NCBI RefSeq assembly: GCF_963678635.1 | Contig: NC_087065.1 | Location: 17,040,458-17,104,457, forward strand | Length of the DNA: 64,000 bases | Source: Symsagittifera roscoffensis | Taxonomy: Eukaryota; Xenacoelomorpha; Acoela; Convolutidae | Direction of reading: 5' to 3' | Part shown: positions 1 through 10,618 of the stretch, piece by piece | How positions within the stretch are numbered: the stretch's first letter is position 1 | Layout: each line of letters starts with the position of its first letter | Program-made: the position numbers and the translations under genes | Notes under the pieces: model-generated | Told to the model about the DNA's origin: nothing | Database searches by the model: none | What the model saw: only the letters and a program-made list of their open reading frames with translations

Positions 1-30
1 AGAAGAAGAAGAAGAAGAAGAAGAAGAAGC
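1..30. repeat. AGA trinucleotide simple repeat
   Basis: Uninterrupted AGA/GAA repeats run from the window edge to about base 29. The repeat probably continues beyond the window. Confidence 0.9.
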
Positions 31-1257
31 GACAGACACTGCAGGAGCAACAGAGGAGACCCCATTCTACCTTTATACTCAACAGGGCTGCCCTGGTACC
101 AGGAGAAAGTGTGGACGTTATTCTAGGTTTCGATTATTTTAATGGAAGTTATAATTTATTTTCAGTTCCTCGAACATGTTATTCAAATTTTTTTGTAGAT
201 TTAACTAGTGTTGGCGATAAATTTTTAGCCCAGAATAGTTAAATTTTTCTGAGCTAAAATCTAAAAAACGTTGAAGGAGCTGAAAATTAAAAGTAAAGAC
301 AGCCAACTTTATTCTGTTATATAAGTTCATTTTTCTTAATGTTTCAAGGGCGTGAAAGAGCCAAGTGTGTGTCAGTCGAATTGAAACAAGAAAAAAGGGC
401 AAGCAGTCAATATCATCACAGTCAATGTGCTGGCCCATTTCCTTGATCCAGCTATCAAACTTAGCCAGAAGATGATCCAACTCAGACAGAACAAACAGCC
501 AAATGGGTTAACCCTGAGCATATGTTTTTTTTTATTTCTGTAACATTATTTTTTTGTATCTTCCAGGTCTGAACATGTCTGATGCAGTTCAGGACAGATA
601 TGTAACCTCACAACAAATGGATTAACCCTGGGCATATCTGTATTTTCATTTTATTTCTGTAAGGGTAGTGCGATGAATAAGGAGGTATGTATCGGCAACA
701 CTTTGTCCCTGTCGTTCATTGCCAAGATTGAAATGAATCTCCCTTTTACACTCGTCAAATTGGTTGAACTCCACCCTCACTCAACAATTGGTATGAGAAA
801 AAAGTTTGGAAAACATCAGTTAAAAACATCAAAATTTTCAAAAAGCAAAGGAAAATAAAGTTAATTAAAAAAAACTCACTCCACCCCGCCACACGCTATG
901 CGAAACACAAAGTGATGTTCTTGGCGTTTAATGAATTTTAATTACACCAATTGTCATGCTTCATTGTTGCGACTATCAAAAAAAAATAGTTTTATCGATT
1001 CTCGGATGGTTATTTATTCAGACCAATTTCCAAAGAGTATTTGCCAGCTCAGGGGATTACCAGGGCCCTGCCCGTTGCGCAATCCACTCAGTAAAACTAA
1101 TACGAGACTATCTAGTGTGCTCATTTTATACTTTCAGGCTTAAAGTTTAAGGCAATTTATTTCCGCATGGAGAATTATCCCGCACTGCAACCTCGTTGCA
1201 AATTGAATTGATGCAAGCTATTTGTTCTTATCAGTTCCATACGCTTCCATAGATTAT
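31..1257. other. no recognised gene; one weak open frame on minus strand
   Basis: AT-rich sequence with no gene I can support. The only coding-looking stretch is a 91-codon minus-strand frame at 205-480, with mixed codon use and a Cys/Asp-rich patch (IDCDDIDCLPFF). It starts at TTG, has no recognised domain and no partner exon. It could be a transposon fragment or chance. Confidence 0.4.
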
Positions 1258-1745
1258 TGTTCGGCTTTTTGTAACGAAGTTACGGAAAATTTGTGCTAGG
1301 GGTGGATTTTTTTTTCTTCAGACAAACTTAGATTTTTTAATTAGCCGTTTTTGACGGAATTTTTAAAGTCTCATTCGAAGGCTATTCTTGTGATAGTTTT
1401 TCGCAAAGTTATGAGGGTTTAAAGATTGCCATTCTGGCCAATTTGGGACAATTAACCAGCGATATATTTCACGCTCTTTACGCGTAGGCGAAGATTTAAT
1501 CCGACTTAGAAGTCGTTCCAAATTGGCTAAAGGAAACTTTTTGCCAAATTGATTTGATAATGGGAGCGAAATCTATCACTTTACATGGCGTGTGGGGGAT
1601 GATTTTCACAAAAACCTCATTTAAAAAAAATTTTCATTGCATTTTTTTTACATTTAATTTGTTTCATGTTATTACTGCTCAATAGACCTTAAAAGCCAGT
1701 CGGAACATTCAGGGCTTCGCTCTGATACGAGCAGTCTTGTTTCAC
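1258..1745 (+). repeat. dispersed repeat family D, copy 1
   Basis: About 490 bp that reappears in inverted orientation at roughly 31560-32120 and in the two further tandem copies of that segment. Shared landmarks are a GTAACG...TTACGG start, an ACGCGTA core flanked by CCAATTTGG-like sequence, and an end resembling GATACGAGCAGTC. Identity is moderate, so these are old copies. No open frame or clear terminal repeat was seen, so the class is unknown. Confidence 0.6.
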
Positions 1746-2250
1746 ATAATATCAGCTTGTTTGTGAATTTATAGCTTGTCAATATTTCATTAACCAAAAG
1801 TTATTAGAGACCAGTTTAATGGCAATCGGAAAATTCAGTGTTTCGAACCTGATGCGAGCAGCCCTGGCACGGGCATCCCTGTTACGATCAATTTTCGTAT
1901 CAGTGAGGGACATCATCAATCACGGACATCATCAAGCGTTATTTCAAAAAGATTAGAAGCCATTTGCGGATTTTTCGCATTCACGGCACTGCTCGTATCA
2001 GATACGAGCCCTGATACAAGCAGTGTTCCTTGATCGCGCAAAATTCACAAATGTCTACTTATCACTTAGATTTCAGATACTTAATTAACAGACTCAAAAA
2101 GGACCTGCCCTGCAATTTGCAAGGTCAGCGCTTGCAAGATAGCCATAGATTAATGGGCTCGTCATGTGCAATTTAACTTTAGTTCAATTTTAAAATAAAT
2201 AACTTTCGAGTTAGGCCTCTGGCGGGGTTGGTTGACTAAAAAAGTTAGGG
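1746..2250. other. no gene; short fragments of family D ends
   Basis: Non-coding. Pieces resembling the GATACGAGCAGTC end of the preceding repeat recur near 1845-1865 and 1990-2025, suggesting degenerate partial copies. Nothing else recognised. Confidence 0.45.
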
Positions 2251-2436
2251 AGCTCTTTGTCCTTCCCCACCCTATTTCATAAAAACATCAGTTTATGTGT
2301 ACCGAGGGGTTTTACAACAAGTATGAAGATTAAAGATGTGTATCATGAACTAATCAGTCCGCATGCCAATTTTTCTTTCAATCGGACCAAAAAAATATTA
2401 ATAAATATCGCCGGTGAGGGGAAAGAAAAAAGAGCC
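2251..2436. mobile_element. MITE family A, copy A1 (degenerate)
   Basis: Starts AGCTCTTTGTCCTTCC and ends GAAAGAAAAAAGAGCC, an imperfect terminal inverted repeat of the A family (consensus ends GGCTCTTTTTCC and GGAAAAAGAGCC). The interior shares the 'tttacaa..aagtatgaaga' block found in other A copies. The flanks AGTTAGGG and AATTAGGT match at 6 of 8 bases and may be an aged 8-bp target duplication. Non-coding and non-autonomous. Confidence 0.65.
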
Positions 2437-3098
2437 AATTAGGTCTATAAAATTTCCTGCTAATTTTCTTTTTGTAATGTAAAAATCTTTTTAGTAAAAT
2501 TTAATTAGACTCATTAGATTTTTTGAAAAATGAAATCGAGAGAAACAATTTGACTCTGATTCTTAGATTTTTGATGTAATAAATTTTTTCTGCATGTTTT
2601 TTTTTTCATTCGTTTTTCAGTTGGCGCGGATCTAGTTTTTCTCGGGAGTGGGTGCGGGGGATTTTCCAAACAATTTTGAACTTTATTTTGACACCTTCAT
2701 TGATTTTAGACCAAATCTAATTTTTTTGATTTTAGCTGGATATTTAAAAGAACGGCAAAAAAGTATTTAGAGCAATTTGTTGATGGTTTGGACAAAGAAA
2801 TTGCGTTTTTGAACCCCATTTAACCAACTCCTCAAAATGATTAAATTTTGGTTACCGAGCCTCTCTTAAAAAATTTTTTGACCAAAAAAGAATATTGCGA
2901 TATAGTAACAAAGGGTGCTCTATGTGGGTAGGGGTAGAATTTAACTTAATACGCAATTAAAATATATGATTTGGCGACAAGTATATGCTTTAAGTTTAGT
3001 TTATAGTCCGTATTATGACTATATTCAAGTTTTGATTTCCGTTTCAATTCCTTTATAGTAGAAAACATAATATTTCTCTCTTTCATTCCTGTCGCCCT
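2437..3098. other. 3' flank of sphingomyelin synthase-like gene, non-coding
   Basis: Downstream of the minus-strand gene. It holds a fragment of family C at about 2622-2660 (GCGCGGATCTAG followed by a G-rich stretch). No open frame and no convincing polyadenylation site was picked out. Confidence 0.45.
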
Positions 3099-3251
3099 CT
3101 ATCGGTTGAAAAATACGACTGATGCGAAGCGGGTGAACTGGTATAACTCTCTCAGTCCCCCAAATGCGTACTCAACTCGCTCTTTCTCCCACTCAATGAA
3201 CTCGACTGCTGGTCGCCAGAATACAGGAAACCACTCGGCCGAGTTCACATC
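3099..3251 (-). CDS. sphingomyelin synthase-like, exon 3 (C-terminus)
   Basis: Acceptor CTTTTTCAG|GATG, then 50 codons and TAG. The motif AEWFPVFWRPAVEFIE fits the region after the last membrane helix of the family, where the 'vWWyrPf..fE' segment lies. It is separated from exon 2 by a 5.48-kb intron full of repeats. Confidence 0.7.
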   Translation of the reverse strand, partial: DVNSAEWFPVFWRPAVEFIEWEKERVEYAFGGLRELYQFTRFASVVFFNR

Positions 3252-6200
3252 CTGAAAAAGAAAATGTAGCCAATAGAGAGTTGCAAAAAATTCAATAACG
3301 CAAGTAAACAGAAAAGTTTTTTTGAACAAGCTTCAACTTTCGAATTTCAAAACAAAAAACATATATGGCCTGTGATACACCTAGAACCTCTTTAATTTCA
3401 AGAACAAAATTGATGAAATTAACTCGATTCGAGAAAACTGGATCTAAAGGTTAATTCTGTTTTCCGCAGTGAAATTTGAAAGCTAAAACTAGGGGCCCAG
3501 CTAAAGCTGGAGGTACTTGTTTGATATTTTTTAGAATGTTTTTGATCCAGGACGAAACGCGTAATTTTCAATATTTCAAAAATTTAAATTAAGACTTAAT
3601 TTTAGTTGTTTTCTACTAAAAAATAAGTGATAGGTCGCTAATATAAGGGAGATTGTTTTATACTAAAAAATAAGTGATAGGTCGCTAATATAAGGGAGAT
3701 ATCTATTACCATTATTTAATTTGATTTCATTTAGAATATTGGCTGGGTAGTGGACTTTTCTCATAAGCTGTTCTTTTGAACGAAAGCAAGGAACCATTTA
3801 TGCCATGAAAATACTCTTACACTGTTTCCTCGATTAAATTTTAATTCTCAAAACAGGTAGGGTAGTTTCTGAAAGGATTGAAAATTTTTTCAAAATTGGA
3901 AAATCAGTGAAAACTCTAGAGTTTGAATTTTTTCAATGAGATAACAGGTTTTCTAACAAAAATTGAAGAGCCGCCAATTTCCCTTGATTGGTTTTTTAAT
4001 TTTGACATTTCCAAAGGAAAATTTTTTTTTTTTGATTATAAATAAAAGACAGCTGCTCATGTAGGGGAGCTTCCCTCAACGTTTTTCTTCGATTGAATTG
4101 AAAATTGAAGGTTTGGCAGAGCAGTTTTATAGAAAAACGAAAACTTTCAAAAAAAGTCCACTAAAATTAGCGCCATAACGTTTTGTTTAGGAAGATTTGG
4201 GAAGCAGCGTTTATGTAGGGGAGCTTCCTGAAACCAGTTTTTTTGATTGAATTTATAGTATTAGATTTGTAAGGTTAGTTTCCGATAAAAGTCAAATGTT
4301 TTCAAAAAACTATCAAAAAAATAAAAGTTTCGACTTTTCTGGGGACCAAATTTTTTTTGTGTAAAACATTGGCCTTAGCCGCTCATGCAGGAGCGCGTTT
4401 CACAACTTGTTTTTTTTGGTGAACCTGAAACCGTAGATTTCGTAGGGTAGTTTTTGAGAATTATCAAAAAGTTTCAACACATGGACAAAAAGTCAAATAT
4501 TCGACTCATCCGTGGGCCTTATTTTTGTGTCAGAAACTTTAGGCGTAGCCATTTGCTTATCTAAAGAAGCTTCTCTGAACTCATTTTTATCCACTGAGCT
4601 CAAATTGTCAGATTTGGCACGGTAGTTTTCGAGAAAAGTCAAAAAATATCAAAAAAAACTGTCTTTTCAAAAAAAAAAAAAAGAAAGTTAAAAAATTGAC
4701 TTTTCCGAGGTCGATAACTTCTTGTGTAAAAATATTTTTGGGTGCTAACTGGCCCAAAATTTGGGCGAGATTTTGGGTGCTCATATTTGGGCGAGAAATG
4801 AAAAACACACAGAAGTTTGTGTCAAATATTCCCCCACAGAGTTTTGCGAAGGCTGTAGAATTAAAGTTTTTCTACTGATACTATTTTTTTGAAAACCAAT
4901 CATGTTCTTGAGAAAAATTTTGAGAAAAAAAAGATAAATTTCTCAAAACGTCTCACAAAAAAAATAAATCCCATACATTTTTATAATACTTGTTTTGAAA
5001 AACTAATTTTTTTTCGATAATAAAATTAGATCCGTTTTTTTTATACTTCACAGTTTTGCGGTTTGATAGGGTAGTTTGCTTCTCTTTTAACGGAGAAACT
5101 GAGCTAACTTTATAAAGAAATCAGTGCTTTTTTCCACTTCCCGCAACTTTCATCTTTTCTATTTTTATAGAAGTTTTACATGATATCTGACTAACCCTGT
5201 GATGCTAAGTTGTAAGGCATGAAGATTAAATCTGCTCACAATTGTTAGTTTAATCACCATGCAAAACTTCAATGCATTTTGACAACGTCTAGTAGACTTT
5301 CAAAATTGAAACTGAAAGGTGGAGGTGGCAGAAGTAGAGAAAAGCTATAAGACCAGTAGTCAAACCGCAAAATATTTAAATTCAATGAACAAGTTTTCTG
5401 ACTTTTTTTGCAAAAAATATATTAAAAAAATCTTCACGACTTATGTAACGACCTGCGGCTCTTCTCTAGTTTCCCAACCCCTCGTAAAATAGCAAAAAAG
5501 AGCTGCTCAAAAATTGTTTACGCGGATTTTTGCATGTTATAAATGTTGTGAAAACTTGTTCACCTGTTCATGCTGACACGTTTAATGCAGTTTTGAATAT
5601 GAAAAGTAATTTTGAATAGATTTTCTTTTAATGATCTTCAGAAAAAATCAATGGGAAAACTAGAAAAGAGCTCAGTCTTCACTGCGATCATCGACTATTG
5701 ACTCTTAGAAATTGTTTTGTCCGATCCTGGTGTTCTATCTCATGTAAAAAGTTCTGTTCATACACGCCGTCTGTCTCTGCTGTTATCAAATTTGTCCGGA
5801 TATGTTTGTGCGACTCCATAAAGAACTATTAAAGTTTAACCTTCTTCTTGTTTCTTAGCCTGAATGATTCTAGGAAAATTGTACTAACTAAAATGATAAC
5901 AGCTGGTTTTCTTGCTAGAATTTGATATTTACAGTTTTGTGAAACTTGAAACGGTGAAAAACTAATACATTCAAATTAGACCTCATTAAATTACGTAAAT
6001 TTCATATTCACCGAAGTTTCACTAAATTTCAGAAAATAACGTAACCCTTAAAAATACAACTTGCAGTTGTTTGAAAACTGTAATTGTTTATCCATAACTT
6101 GCCCTAAATTTTAATAAAACATTAACTCTACAGTGTCATCATCAATTTTACAAATGTGTTATATGAGAGCAAATTGTGTTTTTAATTGTGTAATGCAAAT

Positions 6201-9200
6201 ACATGCCAATTTTTGTGATAAAAAGACAACGACGACAGAGGTAAGATTCAATGAATTCAAGAGCCAAAAATTGTTGATACTGAAAAAATGACAAAAAAAG
6301 GCTGTAAAATTTTTTGCAGTTGATCACACCAGGCGCGGATCTAGGTTTTTCTCGTGGGGAGCGAGCTCTTTTGAGAAATTTTGACCAAAAAACCTTTTTT
6401 TTCGACGCGCGCTCCCCCTTAAAAATACTCTTTATTGGCGTTAAAGGCGCCCTTAGAAAATTTCTAAGGTTAGTCTTTAAAAATAATAATTTACTGTAGC
6501 CCATTTAGACCAGTGAATAGATTTAGAATGCATCTACTTGGATTTGTGTGGCAGGAAAAAAATTAATTTTATTGCCAATAAAATGTTTCAAAGCAATAAA
6601 AACAGATTTGCAGTGAAATCCAAAACTGTTCAACAAAATTAGTTTAATCGAGTGAGTTAAAATTAGTTTAATAAAGTTTTTGTTTGAATCTTACAAAACT
6701 GTATTGATGCCATTTTCATGATCAACGTTCTGGGCGCAGAAAGAAATAAAAATGAAAAAATCAAATTAAAACCGTCCAAATTTAGTGCTGAAAACTTATG
6801 TATTTTATTCTCATAGCTTCTTTTCAGGCCAAACATCAACAACGAAAACTCTTTTTAAAAGCTAACCTTATACTTTTTTATCCCAATTTCTGTATTGCTT
6901 GATAGTTGAGAAAACCTGAATACAGATTGGGCTCTCTTCCACTCCGCCGCATTTTAATTTTTCCAATTTTTCATTTGTTTTACGTGATTTTATGGCTCAA
7001 TGCGACGTAAGGTATACAGAACAAAAGTATTCGCAATTGTAAAGTTGTTCACGATGCAAAATTTCTTTACATTATAACAACGTAGCAATAGTTTTTCAGA
7101 ACTGTAATTCAAATGAGAAGGGGAAATGGAAAAGAACCACAATTGGTCTATGCTCTGTAAAAAGTAAAATTTGCAAAAAAAAATTAGATAAAAATCGATT
7201 ATAATTGTTGTCGGCTCTTTTTCTTTTTTCCCCACCTGCAAATTTTTAAATTTAAAGTTACTGTTCACTTTGTCCGATTGTCATGAAAAGTTTAAAGCAG
7301 ACTAATAAGGCCACGACAAATATATTTTGTCTTCATTAATAACCTTGTAAAACCACTCGTTAGAACATGAAATTCACGTTTAAGTGAGGTGAGGGGGAAA
7401 AGAAAAAGAGCCTTGTTGCCATGTTAGTTTTACTAAAATCCGCATACAAAAAAGATTTTAAAATTTGCCAAAAATGGATTTAAAATGACTTAGAATTGAT
7501 TGAAATTGATTTTTCAGGCTACAGTTTTGCATCAAACCAAACCAATTTCAAACTGGTTCAAATCAGTTAATAGGTCTTTGCAGCATTATCTGTATAATAT
7601 GAATTGCAATCTATTTCTTGACCCATACAGTTTTAAAATAGGGCTCTTTTTCCTCCCCCCCCCCCCCCCCCCCAACTGCAATTTTTTACATGCAAATTTG
7701 TTGACCACATTGTCCGATTGTTACAAAAATTGGCTCTTTTCCAGTTCCCCCCCCCCTTTCAAAATATCGAGTTTTATGTTTGTCTTACGTGTTATTACGG
7801 CTAAATGCGTGATGTTACGCTGTAAAGTATGAAAAACAAATCTGTTCACAGTTGTCGATTTGTTCACCACGCCAAATTTCATTGCATTATGACAACGTTA
7901 AATAAGCTTTTCAAAATTGAATTTGAAAGGGGGGGGGGAACTGGAAAAGAGCCCAAAAATTTACATACAAACTAATGAGGCCACGACAAACATATTTGGT
8001 CTTCATACTCAACCTCGTAAAACCACTCGTTACACTAATATTTTGAAGCTCGTGTGAGGTGGGAGGGAAAAGGAAAAAGAGCCTAAAATAGTACCAATGT
8101 GGACCCCCTGAGTTGAAATACTCTGAGACCTACTAGTTTGAAATATGCTTTCAGTTTTTCATAAAATCTTTTTCTTCATATTAAACTTAATCAAATCGCG
8201 AAATTAGCAGCTCTCACCCCCACCTTGCACGAACATAAATTTTACGATGAAAAGGAGTAGTTTTACAAAGTTAAGTAAGCAGACTAAATATGTTTGGGCT
8301 CTTTTTCCTTTTCCCCCACCAGCAAATTTTCATTAGTAAAATTAGTGTTCATATTGTCCAATTTTTATGAAAATTGAGATGCAGACTAAATAAATCATGA
8401 CAAACATATTTTTGGTATTCATAATAAACCTTGTAAAACCACTCGTTAGACCATAAAAAGGGTGCTCGATTGAGGTGGGGTGAAAAAGGAAAAAGAGCCT
8501 ATGTTTGCCCTGGCTCAGTTAGTCCGAATGTCCATTTTGATAACATGGAGCCAAAAATTGGGAACAAGAGTTGGCTTTTTCCCATTCCTTTCTTTATACT
8601 TTTTGTAAAATTTGTCTTACAAATGCCTGTTTAAAATAATATTTGTTGTTTTAAATTGCCATGAAACATTTCAGTTTGATTACGTGGGGGATGGGAAACT
8701 GGAAAAGAGCCCAAGAAAAATGGGTTAACCTACCTTGTTTTCTGCTAAGAACATGTAAAGCTGAAAGACCCAATCACCCACTATAAATGAGCCAATCAGA
8801 TCTAGGGTGTAGTGATTATGCGCAAATAGAATCATTGTCGCAATTGACAAAGCTACTAAGGTATTCAGTTTATGAAGCAGCCACCAATTATCAGGCATAT
8901 AGTGACGCAAATGTCTATGAATAATAGTCGCCATCAAAGCATGACCACTGAAAAAATAGTTTCCACACATATGGCCTCCAAAAATAGAGAGTCCAGCTGT
9001 GCTCCAGAGAAGCAAGATGCGGCGTATGATTTCGGTAGTCCCAGTAGCTTTAGGAGAGCATTCCATAGTGTCTAAGGATCGAGGTAGCACGTTCGACCAC
9101 ACACAGATGATGCGAAATATAAAGCAAATTGATTGGATGGCGAGACATCTTCTAGCGATGACGAAGCGTCGTTTGTGAAACACCAGGAATGAAATGAACC

Positions 9201-9893
9201 TAAATAGTGATGTTCTGCAAACAAACCACGTGTTAAGATACGTTACTTCGGCTCTTTTCCACCACCCCTCAGTTTTCTATTTTCATATTTTTCGTGTTAT
9301 CATGGCTAGGTACATGATGTTACGATGATAAGAATGAAATAATTATTAGTTTGTTCACCATGTCATCGCATTGTGACAACAATAGAACTGTTTTTCAAAA
9401 TTGAATTTGAAACGTGGGGGCTTTAGAAATAAGACTAAGATGAAGAAAAGTTTTCAAAAAAAAATTGAGGAGAGAGTTTTGAAATACATGTTATTTCTGC
9501 GAATTTTTGTTTAATGTGTGCCAACTCCGAAAACTCTGCCTGTAGATATTCCAGGCGAAGACAAACAACTTACCATATTTGGTATGTAAACAGCAATATC
9601 TCTGAATACTTCCCCGCCTGTTTATGCCTCGGTACCCGAGATAACACGCTATCATATAACACAGGAGCATCTAAGTTCATTCTTTCGTTCGACATAGTGA
9701 TTGTAAACATCACAAACAATTCCACGACTTGAAATGCAATCAAACTAAGTAGGAAAAGTAAAATATCATTTTTCACTTGTTGAGTTTTGTAAGGTAAGTT
9801 GATGATTTTTTCGAGCGTTTTGCTCCTAGGTACTGCATCTTTATCTAAAGGGGATCCAACGTCTTTTTCGCAACCCGTGCAGACTGGAAACAT
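3099..9893 (-). CDS. sphingomyelin synthase-like protein (PAP2-type lipid phosphotransferase), three exons
   Basis: Exons read 9893-9574, 9199-8734 and 3251-3099. Junction phases agree (2 then 0) and the joined length is 939 nt, giving 312 residues. Family members move the phosphocholine or phosphoethanolamine head group onto ceramide in Golgi, plasma or ER membranes. Visible features: a first membrane helix at residues about 43-65; the C-G-N-Y-x-x-S-G-H motif with His193; and HNHYTLD with His236 and Asp240. The spacing of these three residues (43 and 4) equals that of the vertebrate catalytic triad. There is no SAM domain, so the protein is short. The start is an ATG that overlaps a TTTCCAG acceptor-like site, so an upstream exon is possible. 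Oddity: CGNY instead of the usual CGDY. Whether it makes sphingomyelin or ceramide phosphoethanolamine cannot be told. Confidence 0.82.
3614..3700. repeat. tandem duplication of a 40-bp segment, period 47
   Basis: The block TACTAAAAAATAAGTGATAG and the next 20 bases occur at 3614-3653 and again, identically, at 3661-3700, with 7 bp (TGTTTTA) between. It lies in the last intron of the sphingomyelin synthase-like gene. Confidence 0.9.
3840..4880 (-). repeat. degenerate satellite monomers (about 170 bp), inverted relative to the 2-kb array
   Basis: Within the large intron, blocks of the type 'gatttg..agGGTAGTTTt.gAgAAAa' followed by 'gCtcatgcagGAGcttc' recur near 3855, 4105, 4275, 4450 and 4615. 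Read on the minus strand they match the monomers inside the 2-kb units at 47-59 kb ('ctAcCctGCCAAATCTGA...cttcctgcatgAGCggc'). This is an old, diverged patch of the same satellite in opposite orientation. It has no coding potential. Confidence 0.6.
5124..5347. mobile_element. MITE family B, copy B1 (degenerate)
   Basis: Resembles the B family interior: 'gatgctaagttgtaaggcat', 'gttagtttaatcaccatgc' and 'gcattttgacaacg', ending AGAGAAAAGCT. The termini are eroded and no target duplication could be recovered. Confidence 0.55.
5457..5672. mobile_element. MITE family B-like, copy B2 (degenerate)
   Basis: Begins GGCTCTTCTCTAGTTTCCC and ends GGGAAAACTAGAAAAGAGCT, clear inverted termini of B type. 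The interior is poorly conserved and no target duplication was found. Confidence 0.55.
5673..6327. other. intron sequence, nothing recognised
   Basis: AT-rich intronic sequence of the sphingomyelin synthase-like gene. No conserved element, open frame or repeat was identified. Confidence 0.4.
6328..6480. mobile_element. family C fragment (GCGGATCTAGG-type hAT-like element)
   Basis: Contains CCAGGCGCGGATCTAGG, then a purine/C-rich stretch, then GACGCGCGCTCCCCCTT and a GGCGCCCTTAG tail. The same two ends occur at 21578-21860 and, more degenerate, at 27152-27424. A CAGGGGCGGATC terminus is typical of many animal hAT-type non-autonomous elements. No transposase frame is present. Confidence 0.5.
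6481..6929. other. intron sequence, nothing recognised
   Basis: AT-rich intronic sequence between repeats. No gene or repeat was recognised. Confidence 0.4.
6930..7138. mobile_element. MITE family B, copy B3
   Basis: Starts GGCTCTCTTCCACTCC, ends GGGGAAATGGAAAAGAACC. The interior keeps the B landmarks 'ttacgtgattttatggct', 'gttgttcacgatgcaaaat' and 'cattataacaacgt'. The flanks ACAGATTG and ACAATTGG are only partly alike. Confidence 0.65.
7213..7412. mobile_element. MITE family A, copy A2
   Basis: GGCTCTTTTTCTTTTTTCCC at one end and GGGGGAAAAGAAAAAGAGCC at the other. The flanks TTGTTGTC and TTGTTGCC match at 7 of 8 positions, consistent with an 8-bp target duplication. About 200 bp, non-coding. 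Confidence 0.8.
7642..8083. mobile_element. MITE family A, copy A3, interrupted by a B element
   Basis: Termini GGCTCTTTTTCC and GGAAAAAGAGCC enclose an A interior that is split by copy B4. The outer flanks are identical 8-mers TAAAATAG (7634-7641 and 8084-8091), a perfect target duplication. Removing B4 leaves an A element of ordinary length, so A3 inserted first. A long C homopolymer sits just inside the left end. Confidence 0.88.
7732..7953. mobile_element. MITE family B, copy B4, nested in A3
   Basis: Starts GGCTCTTTTCCAGTTCCCC, ends GAACTGGAAAAGAGCC. It is flanked by identical CAAAAATT at 7724-7731 and 7954-7961. This is the best-preserved B copy (222 bp) and serves as family reference. 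Non-coding, with inverted termini of about 30 bp if the C/G runs are included. Confidence 0.9.
8297..8499. mobile_element. MITE family A, copy A4 (intact)
   Basis: 203 bp with ends GGCTCTTTTTCCTTTTCCCC and GGTGGGGTGAAAAAGGAAAA then AGAGCC. Flanked by a perfect 8-bp duplication TATGTTTG (8289-8296, 8500-8507). This is the cleanest single A insertion in the window. Confidence 0.9.
8573..8711. mobile_element. MITE family B-like, copy B5 (short)
   Basis: GGCTTTTTCCCATTCC at the left and GGATGGGAAACTGGAAAAGAGCC at the right; only about 139 bp, so an internal deletion is likely. The flanks share just CAAGA. It ends 23 bp downstream (minus strand) of the exon 2 donor. Confidence 0.55.
8734..9199 (-). 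CDS. sphingomyelin synthase-like, exon 2 (catalytic core)
   Basis: Acceptor CTATTTAG|G, donor AAG|GTAGGT. It encodes residues 107-262, including the family signature NVLPRS...ECSPK and all three catalytic positions. The first base completes a Trp codon with exon 1. Exon 2 is 466 nt and ends in phase 0. Confidence 0.85.
9250..9440. mobile_element. MITE family B, copy B6 (degenerate)
   Basis: Lies in the first intron of the sphingomyelin synthase-like gene. Starts GGCTCTTTTCCACCACCCC. The interior has 'cgtgttatcatggctaggta', 'gtttgttcaccatg' and 'cattgtgacaac'. The right end has decayed (CTTTAGAAATAAGAC), so the boundary is approximate. Confidence 0.55.
9574..9893 (-). CDS. sphingomyelin synthase-like, exon 1
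   Basis: Encodes residues 1-106 plus two bases of codon 107. The donor is ATG|GTAAGT, read on the minus strand. It carries the N-terminal region with a Lys/Pro-rich linker and transmembrane helix 1. The segment LDAPVLYDSVLSRVP aligns in position with the luminal loop after helix 1 in this family. Confidence 0.75.
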
Positions 9894-10392
9894 TACGAAG
9901 ATAATATGATAATTTTGTTGAATATTTTAATTTCCGAATTTAACAAAAGCCCGAAAATTTGAATGAAAACTTCAATCTTTCAAGCCTTGAACTTTAACTG
10001 TAACTAATCAACAGCTTAAAGCTCCAAATCAAAAGGCTTGAACTTGTTCAGTTCTATTGAATGAAAACAAATGAAAACAATCGAATTATATATATGATCT
10101 AATGAAATCTTAAACATGCACGTGTGCTAAACATTTTGGTATGTAATATACGGTATGAATTTGTTTGTATCTGCCGATTTTTTTGTTTGCAATTTTATGG
10201 CCGACGAATGTGTTTTGTTTTGTGAATATCTTATGGATGAATGAAAAGCGTGTCCTAAAACTAAATGGCATTTTTCTTTTGTTCAATTTTTTGTAATACT
10301 TATTTGTCCGAATTTTTCTTGAAAACAGAATATTTATTGCAAAAATAGTTTTTTTTCCATACTAATTTCGGCGATGACCGAAGAAACCGCTT
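9894..10392. other. upstream flank of sphingomyelin synthase-like gene
   Basis: Non-coding, AT-rich sequence immediately 5' of the gene's first recognised exon. It presumably contains the promoter or an untranslated exon, but no specific site can be supported. Confidence 0.35.
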
Positions 10393-10417
10393 GGCTCTGT
10401 TTCCTTTTCCGGCTCTT

Positions 10418-10617
10418 GGCTCTTTTTCCTTTTCCCCCCACCTCACACGAGCTTCAATATATTAGTGTAACGAGTGGTTTTACGAGGTTCAGTATGAAGA
10501 CCAAATATGTTTGCGTGGCCTTATTAGTCTGCTTGTAAATTTTCATAACAATCGGACAATGTGGTCAACAAATTTACATGTAAAAATTTGAAGGTGGGAT
10601 GGAAAAGAAAAAGAGCC
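10418..10617. mobile_element. MITE family A, copy A5 (innermost)
   Basis: Exactly 200 bp, ends GGCTCTTTTTCCTTTTCCCC and GGAAAAGAAAAAGAGCC, inserted into the terminal inverted repeat of a B element with perfect CGGCTCTT duplications. It lies in the opposite orientation to A2-A4 ('cctcacacgagcttcaat' at the left end). Confidence 0.9.
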
Positions 10618-10618
10618 C

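Noticed and set aside
7500..7832. 110-codon plus-strand frame with a polyproline run
   Set aside because: It runs through the C homopolymers of two nested MITEs; proline codons come from the C tracts.
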